Below, piece by piece: positions 34,364-42,745 of a DNA stretch of 64,000 nt; position 1 is the stretch's first letter; each line of letters starts with the position of its first letter. Origin of the DNA: Hymenobacter telluris (lineage in GTDB: Bacteria > Bacteroidota > Bacteroidia > Cytophagales > Hymenobacteraceae); contig NZ_JAFLQZ010000002.1 of NCBI RefSeq assembly GCF_017313265.1, positions 186,001-250,000 of the forward strand, in the 5' to 3' direction. The notes below the pieces were generated by a model. It was not told the origin of the DNA and did not search any database. It was given only the letters and a program-made list of their open reading frames with translations. The translations under genes were made by a program, and so were the position numbers.

Positions 34364-36628
34364 TTAGCCGGCTTGCTGTGCATCCACCACAGCAATGGCC
34401 GCCATGTTCACTATTTCACGTACTGAAGCACCTAGCTGCAAAATGTGCACGGGCTTGCGCATGCCCATCAGCACGGGCCCAATTACCTCAGCCCCACCAA
34501 TTTCCTGAAGCACTTTGTAGGCAATGTTGCCGCTAATCACGTTCGGGAAAATGAGCGTGTTGGCCCCTCCTTTCTCGGCCAGCACCGAAAACGGGTACTG
34601 CTCTTGCAACAGCTGCGGGTTGAGGGCTGTGTTGGCCTGCATTTCGCCATCCAGAATCAACTCGGGGTAGCGGGCTTTGGCTAGCTCGGTGGCCCGGCGG
34701 GCTTTGTCGGGCAGGGTGCCGGGGTTGGAGCCGAAGTTGGAGTAGCTGATAACCGCCACCCGCGGCTCGGTGTCGAAGAAGCGTACGGCTTGGGCGGTGA
34801 GGCCAATAATGTCCACCATTTCCTCGGCCGTGGGGTCGATGTTTACGGTGGTATCGGCGAAGAAGAACGGGCCTTTCTTGTGCTGGATGATGTACATAGA
34901 GGCTACGCGCTTCACACCGTCTTCCACCCCAATTACCTGCAACGACGGCACAATGCTTTTGCTGTAGTCTTTGGTGAGGCCCGTAATAACGGCATCGGCG
35001 GCACCGGTTTCCAGCATCATCGAGCCGTAATAGTTCCGCTCACGCAGCAGGCGCTGCGACTCGTAAAGCGTGAGGCCCCGGCGCTGCCGCTTTCGGAACA
35101 GCATTTCGGCGTACTCGTTGCGCTGCTTGTCCTCGTTCAGGATGTTGATAATCTCGCAACCCGTCAAGTCCAGGTTGTTGGCGTCGGCAATGGTCTGGAT
35201 TCGGTCGAGTGGGCCCAGCAGGATGGGCTTGGCAATGCCTTCGTCGTGCAGGATGGTGGCCGCCTTGAGAATCTTGTAGGTATCGGCCTCGGGAAACACA
35301 ATGCGCTTGGGGTTGGAGCGCGCTGCCGAGGTAATGCGGTTCATCAGCTTCTGGTTCACGCCCAGGCGGCCGCGCAATTCGTCTTCGTAGGCCGTCCAAT
35401 CGGTAATCTGCACACGGGCCACACCGCTTTCCATGGCGGCCAATGCTACGGCCGGGCTAACGGCCGTAATCAGGCGCGGGTCCAGGGGCTTCGGAATCAG
35501 GTAGGTGCGCCCAAAGGCCAGCGTGTTGTCGCCGTACGCGCGGTTCACCATATCGGGCACCGGCTCTTTGGCTAGCTCAGCCAGCGCCTTCACGGCGGCC
35601 AGCTTCATTTCCTCGTTGATTTCAGTGGCCCGAACGTCCAGCGCACCCCGGAAAATGTAGGGGAATCCCAGCACGTTGTTCACCTGGTTGGGATGGTCGG
35701 AGCGGCCGGTGGCCATAATGATGTCGGGCCGGGTGGACATGGCCAAATCATAGGCAATTTCCGGATTCGGGTTGGCCAAGGCAAACACAATTGGGTTGTC
35801 GGCCATGGTCAGCAGTAGCTCGGCGGGCAGCACGTTGGCCGCCGACAAGCCCAGGAACACGTCGGCGCCCTGCATGGCCTCGGCCACGGTGCTCACGGTG
35901 CGCTTGGTGGCAAACTGCATCTGCAAGGGGGCCAGGTCGGTGCGCTTCTCGTTGATGACGCCGTCCTTGTCGAACACCACCACGTTTTCCAGCTTCAAGC
36001 CCAAGGCCAGGTACAGCCGCAAGCACGACACCGCCGCTGCGCCCGCACCACTTACTACCAGCTTGATTTCATCGATTTTCTTGCCCACCACTTCCAGCGC
36101 GTTCAGCAACGCCGCCGACGTAATGATGGCCGTGCCGTGCTGGTCGTCGTGCATGAGCGGAATGTTCATCTGCTCACGCAGGGCCGTCTCGATGCGGAAA
36201 CACTCGGGGGCTTTAATGTCTTCGAGGTTGATGCCGCCGAACGTGGGCTCCAGCGCCTTCACAATCCGGATAAACTCGTCGGGGTCGGTGGCGTCAATTT
36301 CGATGTCGAAGCAGTCGATGCCCGCAAACTTCTTGAACAATACGCCCTTACCTTCCATCACCGGCTTGCTGGCTTCGGGGCCGATGTTGCCCAACCCCAG
36401 CACGGCCGTTCCGTTGCTGATAACCGCTACCAGATTGCCTTTGGCCGTGTATTTATACACGTCGTCTTTGTTATTGGCAATGGCCAGGCAGGGCTCCGCA
36501 ACACCCGGCGAGTAAGCCAGCGCCAGGTCGAGCTGGGTGCTGACAGGCTTGGTGGGTACCACCTCAATTTTGCCGGCGGGGTTTTGGGAATGGTAATCTA
36601 GCGCGTCCTGTTTATTGATTTTAAGCAT
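34364..36628 (-). CDS. maeB: NADP-dependent malic enzyme with phosphotransacetylase-like domain
   Basis: From ATG 36628 (MLKINKQDALDYHSQNPAG…) the protein is 754 residues; the 25 extra residues of the longer frame are not family-like. The malic domain (~1-430) has 'QLDLALAYSPGVAEPCLAI', 'GNLVAVISNGTAVLGLGNIG' and 'MHDDQHGTAIITSAALLNAL'. The C-terminal part (~430-754) is PTA-like ('RIVFPEADTYKILKAATILHDEGIAKPILLG', 'GGANTLIFPN'). It converts malate to pyruvate with NADPH; the PTA-like domain is usually regulatory (acetyl-CoA) rather than catalytic. This two-domain size is normal for MaeB. Confidence 0.96.
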   Translation of the reverse strand: MLKINKQDALDYHSQNPAGKIEVVPTKPVSTQLDLALAYSPGVAEPCLAIANNKDDVYKYTAKGNLVAVISNGTAVLGLGNIGPEASKPVMEGKGVLFKKFAGIDCFDIEIDATDPDEFIRIVKALEPTFGGINLEDIKAPECFRIETALREQMNIPLMHDDQHGTAIITSAALLNALEVVGKKIDEIKLVVSGAGAAAVSCLRLYLALGLKLENVVVFDKDGVINEKRTDLAPLQMQFATKRTVSTVAEAMQGADVFLGLSAANVLPAELLLTMADNPIVFALANPNPEIAYDLAMSTRPDIIMATGRSDHPNQVNNVLGFPYIFRGALDVRATEINEEMKLAAVKALAELAKEPVPDMVNRAYGDNTLAFGRTYLIPKPLDPRLITAVSPAVALAAMESGVARVQITDWTAYEDELRGRLGVNQKLMNRITSAARSNPKRIVFPEADTYKILKAATILHDEGIAKPILLGPLDRIQTIADANNLDLTGCEIINILNEDKQRNEYAEMLFRKRQRRGLTLYESQRLLRERNYYGSMMLETGAADAVITGLTKDYSKSIVPSLQVIGVEDGVKRVASMYIIQHKKGPFFFADTTVNIDPTAEEMVDIIGLTAQAVRFFDTEPRVAVISYSNFGSNPGTLPDKARRATELAKARYPELILDGEMQANTALNPQLLQEQYPFSVLAEKGGANTLIFPNVISGNIAYKVLQEIGGAEVIGPVLMGMRKPVHILQLGASVREIVNMAAIAVVDAQQAG

Positions 36629-37073
36629 GGGAAAAGTTCCGGGGTGAGATGCCGCTCGTGCGGCGCGGGTTAGGCAAGTTGGGGCGAAATCAGCCGGAAT
36701 CAAAGCTGAGGCTACTGGATAAGCCCGTAAAAACCTTCCCTGTCAGCAGGCTAGCTGCGCCTGAGTAGCCGTGCAGAATGCAAGCGGCACCAGCAAAAGC
36801 GCCGCTTACAACCGGCTGGTGCAAAACTTTGGCTATAAAGCTGGACTACTGGCAACCGTAAAGGTTTGCGGTGACCAATGACCAGTTATTCACACACGGT
36901 TGAATTGAAAACTAGTGTCCGAGGCCAGCAGAGTTCCTTGCAGTCCTTATACCTTGCACCCCCGACACTACATTTTACTGGCAGTGCATTCAGTTGCGAG
37001 TTTGGCCGCCGGCAGTAACAAGCTTGGCAAAGCCAGCTTACACATCCACGCATTATAGCAGAAAGCAACCTTT
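36629..37073. other. Divergent intergenic region, maeB / SDR
   Basis: About 445 bp. A hairpin GCACCAGC/GCTGGTGC (36787-36822) with an inner AAGCG/CGCTT stem lies in the leader of maeB and could be regulatory. No ORF worth calling and no exact TAnnTTTG element was seen. Confidence 0.4.
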
Positions 37074-37838
37074 ATGTTCAGTTTAGCTGGGAAGAAAGCA
37101 GTTATTACGGGCGGTGGCAGCGGCATCGGCAAAGCCATGGCCCTCACGTTTGCCCGGCAGGGGGCCGAGGTGCACATTCTGGAGTTGAATGCCGAAGCGG
37201 GCGAGCAAGTGGTGGCAGAAATTCGGGCGGCGGGCGGCCAAGCGGCCGCGCACGGCGCCGACATCAGCCAGCAAGCCCAGGTGGTGGCCGTCGTCAACCA
37301 GATTGGTCCGCTCGATATTCTAATCAACAATGCTGGCATTGCGCACGTTGGCACCGCCGAGACGACTTCCGAAGCCGATTTCGACCGGGTGTACAACGTA
37401 AACGTGAAGGGGGCCTATAACTGCCTGCACGCCACGCTGCCGCAGATGAAAGCCCGCGGCGGCGGCGTTATTGTGAACCTAGCCTCCATTGCGGCGCTGG
37501 TGGGCCTCACCGACCGGTTTGCGTACTCCATGAGCAAAGGCGCCATCTTCGCCATGACGCTGTCGGTGGCGCGCGACTACCTGGCCCACAACATTCGGTG
37601 CAACAGCATTTCGCCGGCGCGGGTGCATACGCCGTTTGTGGATGGCTTCATTGCCAAAAACTACGCGGGGCAGGAGCAGGAAATCTTCGATAAACTCTCG
37701 CGCAGCCAGCCCATCGGCCGCATGGGCACCCCCGACGAAGTGGCGGCCCTGGCCCTATACCTCTGCTCCGATGAAGCCGGCTTTGTAACCGGCTGCGACT
37801 ACCCGCTGGACGGCGGCTTCACGAAGCTGAATAATTAG
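37074..37838 (+). CDS. SDR oxidoreductase, probable 2-keto-3-deoxy-L-fuconate dehydrogenase
   Basis: The 254-residue classical SDR has the nucleotide motif 'TGGGSGIG' (12-19), 'NNAG' and a complete catalytic set Ser138, Tyr151, Lys155 ('YSMSK'). The closest family I recognise oxidises 2-keto-3-deoxy-L-fuconate to the 2,4-diketo acid. That fits the next gene, an FAH-family diketo-acid hydrolase, and a fucose-dehydrogenase-like SDR further on. The substrate is inferred from this gene set. It leads a three-gene plus-strand run. Confidence 0.85.
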   Translation: MFSLAGKKAVITGGGSGIGKAMALTFARQGAEVHILELNAEAGEQVVAEIRAAGGQAAAHGADISQQAQVVAVVNQIGPLDILINNAGIAHVGTAETTSEADFDRVYNVNVKGAYNCLHATLPQMKARGGGVIVNLASIAALVGLTDRFAYSMSKGAIFAMTLSVARDYLAHNIRCNSISPARVHTPFVDGFIAKNYAGQEQEIFDKLSRSQPIGRMGTPDEVAALALYLCSDEAGFVTGCDYPLDGGFTKLNN

Positions 37839-37970
37839 TGAATCACTGATTGTTGCACTGTTTAATGGTTGATTTTTTAACTACCTAAGAGCCATTCAAT
37901 AGTACAACAAACAGCAATTCAGCTATTTAACAATTCGGTAATTCAACAATTTAAACCTCAACCCACATCC

Positions 37971-38828
37971 ATGAAATTAATTCGCTACGGCCAGCCCGGC
38001 CACGAGAAGCCCGGTGTGATACTAAACGACCAGCAACTGGACGTATCCGCTTTTGGCGAGGATTACAACGAAGCGTTTTTCGCTACCGATGGGCTGACCC
38101 GGCTAACTGAGTTTGTGCGTGCCAATACGGGTAAGTTGCCCGCAGTTGCGGCCAATGAGCGGCTAGGGGCCCCGGTGGCTCGGCCCTCCAAAATTGTGTG
38201 TGTGGGCCTGAACTACGCCGACCACGCCCGCGAAACCGGTGCCACGCCCCCGCCCGAGCCGGTGCTGTTCTTCAAGTCCACTACGGCGCTGATAGGGCCC
38301 AACGACGACATTGTCATCCCGAAAAATTCCACCAAAACCGACTGGGAAGTGGAACTGGCCGTGGTAATTGGCAAGCAGGCGTCGTACGTGGAAGAAGCCG
38401 ACGCGCACGAGTACATTGCGGGGTACGCGCTGCACAACGACGTGTCGGAACGGGAGTTTCAGCTGGAGCGCAGCGGCACCTGGGACAAAGGCAAAGGCTG
38501 CGACACCTTCGCGCCCATCGGGCCGTTTCTGGCCACCCCCGACGAAGTAGCCGACGTGGACAACCTGCGCCTGTGGTTGAGCGTGAACGGCCAGAAAATG
38601 CAGGATGGCACCACCGCCAACCTGATTTTCCGGATTCCGTTCCTGATTTCCTACATCAGCCAGTTTATGACCTTGCTGCCCGGCGACATTATTTCCACTG
38701 GCACGCCGGCCGGGGTGGGGCTGGGCTTCAACCCGCCCGTGTACCTGAAGCCCGGCGACGTAGTAGAACTGGGCATTGACGGCTTAGGCACGTCGCGCCA
38801 GGAGCTGCGCGCTTACACCAAACAGTAG
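37971..38828 (+). CDS. Fumarylacetoacetate hydrolase family protein, probable 2,4-diketo-3-deoxy-L-fuconate hydrolase
   Basis: The 285-residue protein has the FAH fold: 'SKIVCVGLNYADHARETG', 'LFFKSTTALIGPNDDIVIP', 'TDWEVELAVVIGK' (acidic metal ligands), 'GYALHNDVSEREFQ' and 'GDIISTGTPAGVG'. It cleaves C-C bonds of beta-diketo acids with Mg or Mn. With the SDRs on each side it most likely splits 2,4-diketo-3-deoxy-L-fuconate to pyruvate and lactate. Family members also act on other acylpyruvates, so the exact substrate is uncertain. Confidence 0.88.
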   Translation: MKLIRYGQPGHEKPGVILNDQQLDVSAFGEDYNEAFFATDGLTRLTEFVRANTGKLPAVAANERLGAPVARPSKIVCVGLNYADHARETGATPPPEPVLFFKSTTALIGPNDDIVIPKNSTKTDWEVELAVVIGKQASYVEEADAHEYIAGYALHNDVSEREFQLERSGTWDKGKGCDTFAPIGPFLATPDEVADVDNLRLWLSVNGQKMQDGTTANLIFRIPFLISYISQFMTLLPGDIISTGTPAGVGLGFNPPVYLKPGDVVELGIDGLGTSRQELRAYTKQ

Positions 38829-38956
38829 TTTCAGGTATATCCTTCTCGCTACGTGGCCGCTAACTTGTCGGTCGGCTGCGTAGCGAAAAAGGATGGTTGT
38901 GTTGTTCTCATTATTCCTTCTGTTCAACTCTCGTCACGCGTTTACTGGTTTTTGGT

Positions 38957-39745
38957 ATGAATTTGCAGCTACACAACAAGGTGGTTATCGTAACTGGTGG
39001 GGCTAAGGGCATTGGGGAAGGTATTGCGCGGGTGCTGGCGGCGGAAGGCGCTATTCCCGTAATAATAGGCCGCAATGCCACCGATAATGACGCCTTGGTA
39101 GCTTCGATTACCGCTGCCGGAGGGCAGGCGGCGGCCGTTACAGCCGAACTCTCCGACCCGGCCGCTTGTGAGCGGGCCGTGCAGGAAGTGGTGGCGAAAT
39201 TTGGGCGGATTGAGGGCCTAGTGAACAATGCGGGCGTAAACGACGGAGTAGGCCTGGAAAGCGGCGACTATCAGCGCTTTATAACCAGCTTGCACCGCAA
39301 CGTGGTGCATTATTACCTGATGGCGCACCATGCCCTGCCGGAGTTGAAAAAATCGAGGGGCGCTATTGTAAACATCACCTCTAAAACGGCTGAAACCGGG
39401 CAGGGCAACACCTCGGCCTACGCTGCGGCCAACGGCGGGCGTAACGCCCTCACCCGCGAGTGGGCCGTGGAATTGCTTAAATACAGCATCCGGGTGAATG
39501 CCGTAATGGTAGCCGAATGCTGGACCCCCGCCTACGAAACCTGGATTGCCACGCTGGCTGATCCAGAGGAAAAGCTGCGCGAAATTACCAGCAAGATTCC
39601 GCTGGAAAACCGCATGACCACCGCCGAGGAAATAGCCAATACCACGGCGTTTCTGCTGTCGGCGTGCAGCAGCCATACCACCGGCCAAATTATCCATGTG
39701 GATGGGGGGTACGTGCACCTCGACCGGGCCTTAGCTAACGCGTAG
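38957..39745 (+). CDS. SDR oxidoreductase resembling L-fucose dehydrogenase, catalytic Lys replaced by Asn
   Basis: From ATG 38957 (MNLQLHNKVVIVTGGAKGIG…) the protein is 262 residues. It has TGGAKGIG (13-20), 'NNAGVNDGVG', Ser142 and Tyr155, but the YxxxK motif reads 'YAAANGG', placing Asn159 where the catalytic Lys normally is. 'GQGNTSAY' and 'ALTREWAVELL' match the L-fucose dehydrogenase group. It probably oxidises the sugar to the lactone at the head of the pathway. The Lys-to-Asn change either marks a distinct subfamily or lowers activity. Confidence 0.8.
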   Translation: MNLQLHNKVVIVTGGAKGIGEGIARVLAAEGAIPVIIGRNATDNDALVASITAAGGQAAAVTAELSDPAACERAVQEVVAKFGRIEGLVNNAGVNDGVGLESGDYQRFITSLHRNVVHYYLMAHHALPELKKSRGAIVNITSKTAETGQGNTSAYAAANGGRNALTREWAVELLKYSIRVNAVMVAECWTPAYETWIATLADPEEKLREITSKIPLENRMTTAEEIANTTAFLLSACSSHTTGQIIHVDGGYVHLDRALANA

Positions 39746-40335
39746 TGTTTGGGGCATAAGAAGGGAGTTGCCTGATTTTAAAAGGAAGCTCTCTGCTTAT
39801 GTAATCGGGCCACAGGCCAGCAGTAACTGTTGGGCTAGGTTGAATTGCTTTCTACGAAAGCAACAGGACAAGTTGCACCCATAGTGAGGTGGGTAAGAAT
39901 GTGGAGCAGCAGCTGGTTTGCAGGTTGCCGTCTGTACAGCTTAGCAGATTTATCAGCTTGCAGGGTATTCTATAAGGGCATATTTCATTCTGCTGTGAGG
40001 GCAGACCAGGTTTGAATTTGGCGTTCAACACGTAAACGCAAACTAACCCCGAGCTAACCGGAGCCACCAGCTAAGCATAGGCTAGCTAGTGGCTCCGGTT
40101 AGCTTGTTTTGTGGGTATGCAACGCGAAGAATTGTAGAACATGGCGTGCAATACCGACCGGGAGCAGGCAAATGATTTACTAGACTATTTATATATTATA
40201 TTATTATTTTGTGTTTTTTTATATTATATTAATATTCTTAAAAAAACTTGTATTAAAGCCTTTGATATATAGGGGAGTTCCATTAATATTGTTTCAACAA
40301 AATATAATCTTTATTTAATTCAAAAGCCGAGTGTC
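39746..40335. other. 590-bp intergenic region, increasingly AT-rich
   Basis: Contains a small hairpin (TTGCTTTC-tac-GAAAGCAA, 39845-39863), a stronger terminator-like hairpin (40052-40104) and about 150 bp of almost pure A+T (40180-40335) before the sugar transferase. No credible ORF. The terminator ~300 nt beyond the SDR stop suggests an untranslated transcript or decayed gene between them. Confidence 0.5.
40052..40104. terminator. Terminator-like hairpin upstream of the exosortase locus
   Basis: 22-nt arms 40052-40073 and 40083-40104 pair with a single mismatch; TGTTTT follows on the plus strand. Confidence 0.7.
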
Positions 40336-41019
40336 ATGTTGTTTGTATGGGATTCCATGCTGCGGTTAGGAGAGATTGATAGTGCTGAGGATTTATATTA
40401 TTCAAGACAATCTCCCGTTGTTCTGGGGGCTTTTTTACGTAAGCGCATATTCGATGTAGTATTTGCTGGCTTAGTAGCCATTTTGCTGCTCAGTTGGCTG
40501 GTTCCGTTGATTGCTTTATGCATCAAACTGGACTCACGCGGCCCGGTGTTCTTTCGGCAGCTGCGCACCGGCAAACACGGTAAGCCCTTCTACTGCCTCA
40601 AGTTCCGTAGCATGCGCACCAGCGCCGATGCTGACCGCACACAAGCCAGCCGCCACGACAGCCGCATCACACGGCTAGGAGCATTTCTGCGTAAAACTAG
40701 CCTTGATGAACTGCCGCAGTTCTTCAATGTGCTCAAAGGTGAAATGTCGGTAGTGGGCCCTCGGCCACATATGTTGCGCCATACCGAAGACTATGCGCAG
40801 GTTATCGACAATTTCATGGACCGGCACCTGATTATGCCGGGCATTACGGGCCTAGCTCAAGTATCAGGCTACCGGGGCGAAACCAAAGAAGTACGGGCCA
40901 TGGTCGACCGGGTGCGCGCTGATATCCGCTACCTGCGCAATTGGTCGTTTCTGCTGGATCTTAAAATCGTGTTGCTCACGATATGGCAGGTTATCAAGCC
41001 CGACGAGCACACTTTCTAA
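40336..41019 (+). CDS. Sugar transferase (polyprenyl-phosphate glycosyl-1-phosphate transferase)
   Basis: The 227-residue protein has the bacterial sugar transferase domain: one TM helix ('[45 protein letters not shown]'), '[11 protein letters not shown]', '[32 protein letters not shown]' and '[14 protein letters not shown]'. It transfers a sugar phosphate to undecaprenyl phosphate, starting synthesis of a surface glycan. It lacks the long N-terminal membrane part of WcaJ. It is the first gene of the exosortase locus; such enzymes commonly accompany exosortases, whose substrates are linked to exopolysaccharide formation. Upstream DNA is very AT-rich. Confidence 0.93.
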   Translation: MLFVWDSMLRLGEIDSAEDLYYSRQSPVVLGAFLRKRIFDVVFAGLVAILLLSWLVPLIALCIKLDSRGPVFFRQLRTGKHGKPFYCLKFRSMRTSADADRTQASRHDSRITRLGAFLRKTSLDELPQFFNVLKGEMSVVGPRPHMLRHTEDYAQVIDNFMDRHLIMPGITGLAQVSGYRGETKEVRAMVDRVRADIRYLRNWSFLLDLKIVLLTIWQVIKPDEHTF

Positions 41020-41129
41020 AGCTGGACAAACCCAGTATTCTAGAAATTATACTAGTATCAGCCCAGGCATATTCTGCTCGCAGTCTGCTCACACCTGTTT
41101 TCCTTTCTTAATCCTTACCTCCCCCATTC

Positions 41130-41408
41130 ATGAAATTATTTTCCACCCTAGCCCGATTAGGGGCTGCTCTGCTGTTTGTAACGCAGTTCAACGTGCCCGC
41201 ACACGCCCTGAACCCGATTATCAACATCCACATTCACGGCCCTAATTGCAAACCTGGCTGCACCATCGGTGGTGGTGATCCTTCGCCTACGCCCACACCT
41301 ACTGGCGCTCCTATTGATGGTGGCGTTTCGCTGTTGTTGGCCGGCGGAGCGGCATATGCCGTGCGCCGTATCCGGAAGGGCAACAAGCAGGCTTCCGTAG
41401 CTGAATAG
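41130..41408 (+). CDS. PID-CTERM mini-protein, presumed exosortase substrate
   Basis: The 92-residue protein has a signal peptide (cleavage likely after 'PAHA', residue 26), a ~34-residue middle with two Cys (40, 44), three His and a Pro/Thr run ('PSPTPTPTG'), and a tripartite C-terminus: 'APIDGG' (60-65), hydrophobic 'VSLLLAGGAAYAV' (66-78) and basic 'RRIRKGNK' (79-86). This matches the short Bacteroidota PID-CTERM sorting signal, an analogue of PEP-CTERM. Processing would leave a very small extracytoplasmic peptide. It directly precedes the exosortase gene, so the pair is probably dedicated. The role of the mature peptide is unknown. Confidence 0.85.
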   Translation: MKLFSTLARLGAALLFVTQFNVPAHALNPIINIHIHGPNCKPGCTIGGGDPSPTPTPTGAPIDGGVSLLLAGGAAYAVRRIRKGNKQASVAE

Positions 41409-41463
41409 GTAGGGGTGGAGCAGGCCCTTGTGGTCTGCTCGCTCACCTTTTGCGGTTTATCTT

Positions 41464-42003
41464 ATGCTCACCTTGCATCCTCTGCTGCGGTTTGCACTTA
41501 TTTCTGTTGTCCTTTATTTAGTGTGGTTTTTCGGCTACGAGCACTATCTGGCCCTAGATGGTCGGTTGGATGCCGTTCTGACTCACAATATTGCAGCAGT
41601 AAGCGCAGCCATTCTTCGTCTGCTGGGTTTTCCAGCCGCCGTATCGCCTGCCCAGGCCAACCTGATTTTGCTGGCCAACCAGCCCACCGTTTTTATTGGA
41701 GCCTACTGCGACGGGATGGTGCTGTACGCGCTATTCAGTGGCTTTGTGCTGGCTTTTCCGGGCGGCGGCTGGCACAAACTGTGGTTTATACCGTTGGGGG
41801 TGCTTCTGATTTACAGTGTTAATATCCTCCGGATTGTGGCCCTGTGCCTGAATCACCAGTATTCGCACCAAACGGTTGATTTCAACCACCATTACACCTT
41901 TACCTTCATTGTGTACGGGTTTATTTTCCTGCTGTGGATTTGGTGGGCTACCCGCTTAGCTACTCGCAACGCAGCCAGCCCCGTGCAACATGCTCACGCG
42001 TGA
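41464..42003 (+). CDS. Exosortase family protein (XrtX-like)
   Basis: From ATG 41464 (MLTLHPLLRF…) the product is 179 residues with about six hydrophobic segments. The exosortase triad is clear: Cys82 in 'GAYCDGM', Arg123 in 'NILRIVAL' and His142/143 in 'FNHHYTFTF'. Exosortases are membrane Cys transpeptidase-like enzymes that cut CTERM sorting signals. The 56-nt-upstream gene encodes a PID-CTERM substrate, and the next gene overlaps by 14 nt. I recall a Bacteroidota class named XrtX with this neighbourhood; the class assignment needs an HMM check, the family assignment does not. Confidence 0.9.
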   Translation: MLTLHPLLRFALISVVLYLVWFFGYEHYLALDGRLDAVLTHNIAAVSAAILRLLGFPAAVSPAQANLILLANQPTVFIGAYCDGMVLYALFSGFVLAFPGGGWHKLWFIPLGVLLIYSVNILRIVALCLNHQYSHQTVDFNHHYTFTFIVYGFIFLLWIWWATRLATRNAASPVQHAHA

Positions 42004-42538
42004 TTATCAGCCGGCCCTGGTGCCAATGGAACAAGCAATTCCAGCCAATAGCAACTGGCTTTTGCGCGGGGTAGGGGCTGTTGCCTTATTTGCTTTGTTG
42101 CTAGTAGCTACCTTATCCAATGAGTATGCCTACAGTGTGCTTGGCAATTTCTGGGCGCATGTGTTTGAACTGCTGGGAATTGGGCCGGCGGCGGCCTTGC
42201 CTGAGGCAGGCACTTCGGTTGGTGCCGTGCTGAATCGGCCCCGCAATCTGCCGGCGGTGCTTTCGTACGGGGCGTTGTACGTGCTGGCTTGCTTGGGCCT
42301 GCTGTTCCTGATGCTGCCCCATGCCCGGCAGCGGCGCTTAGTGCTGGGGTTCTATGGCATAGCAGGTACGGTTTTTCTGCTGCTGCTGGTCCTGAGCCGG
42401 CTCAGCCATATGGCCGTGCTGGCTGTGCTGGCTAATCAGTTGCTGCATTTTATTGTTTCGCTGGTGCCCGTTATAGTGCTAGTGCCCCTGCTGCGGTGGT
42501 ATTCAAACAACCAGCCTGCCTCCAAGCCCACCCAATGA
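41990..42538 (+). CDS. Exosortase-associated membrane protein
   Basis: The 182-residue protein has four or five TM helices ('WLLRGVGAVALFALLLVATL', 'LSYGALYVLACLGLLFLML', 'LVLGFYGIAGTVFLLLLVL', 'FIVSLVPVIVLVPLL'). It starts inside the exosortase frame (14-nt overlap), so it is translationally coupled to it. Proteins of this size and place occur beside XrtX-type exosortases in Hymenobacter-like genomes. It may be a stability or activity partner of the exosortase. No catalytic motif is visible. Confidence 0.75.
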   Translation: MLTRDYQPALVPMEQAIPANSNWLLRGVGAVALFALLLVATLSNEYAYSVLGNFWAHVFELLGIGPAAALPEAGTSVGAVLNRPRNLPAVLSYGALYVLACLGLLFLMLPHARQRRLVLGFYGIAGTVFLLLLVLSRLSHMAVLAVLANQLLHFIVSLVPVIVLVPLLRWYSNNQPASKPTQ

Positions 42539-42569
42539 ACTGAGTAACCGGAGTTATGAAAACTGTTGC

Positions 42570-42614
42570 CAAGAGGCGGCTGGTGTTGTTCCCACGAACA
42601 CCGGCCGCCTCTTG
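42570..42614. terminator. Terminator closing the exosortase locus
   Basis: Outer arms CAAGAGGCGGC (42570-42580) and complement (42604-42614), plus an inner GGTGTT/AACACC stem. Confidence 0.8.
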
Positions 42615-42729
42615 TTGTTGATAACACCGGACGTATCCTTTGCTGGTAGCTGGGTCAGTCCTGGCCGCTGAGAACTGAGCCTTGCCGGAGCTAGCACCCT
42701 CAAATCAAGCAGAAGTGCCAGCCAGGATT

Positions 42730-42737
42730 TATCTTTG
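42730..42737 (+). promoter_or_regulatory. TAnnTTTG element just before the His-rich protein start
   Basis: TATCTTTG is an exact TAnnTTTG match only 8 nt before the ATG at 42746, predicting a leaderless or nearly leaderless transcript. Confidence 0.5.
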
Positions 42738-42745
42738 CCCCACTT

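Noticed and set aside
34790..35575. 261-codon plus-strand frame
   Set aside because: Antisense to maeB.
39852..40067. 71-codon minus-strand frame in the AT-rich gap
   Set aside because: Runs into the terminator hairpin, Cys/Leu-rich without pattern; no support beyond being open.
41990..42538. Possibility that the exosortase partner is a second exosortase
   Set aside because: No Cys/Arg/His triad; only TM helices are visible.
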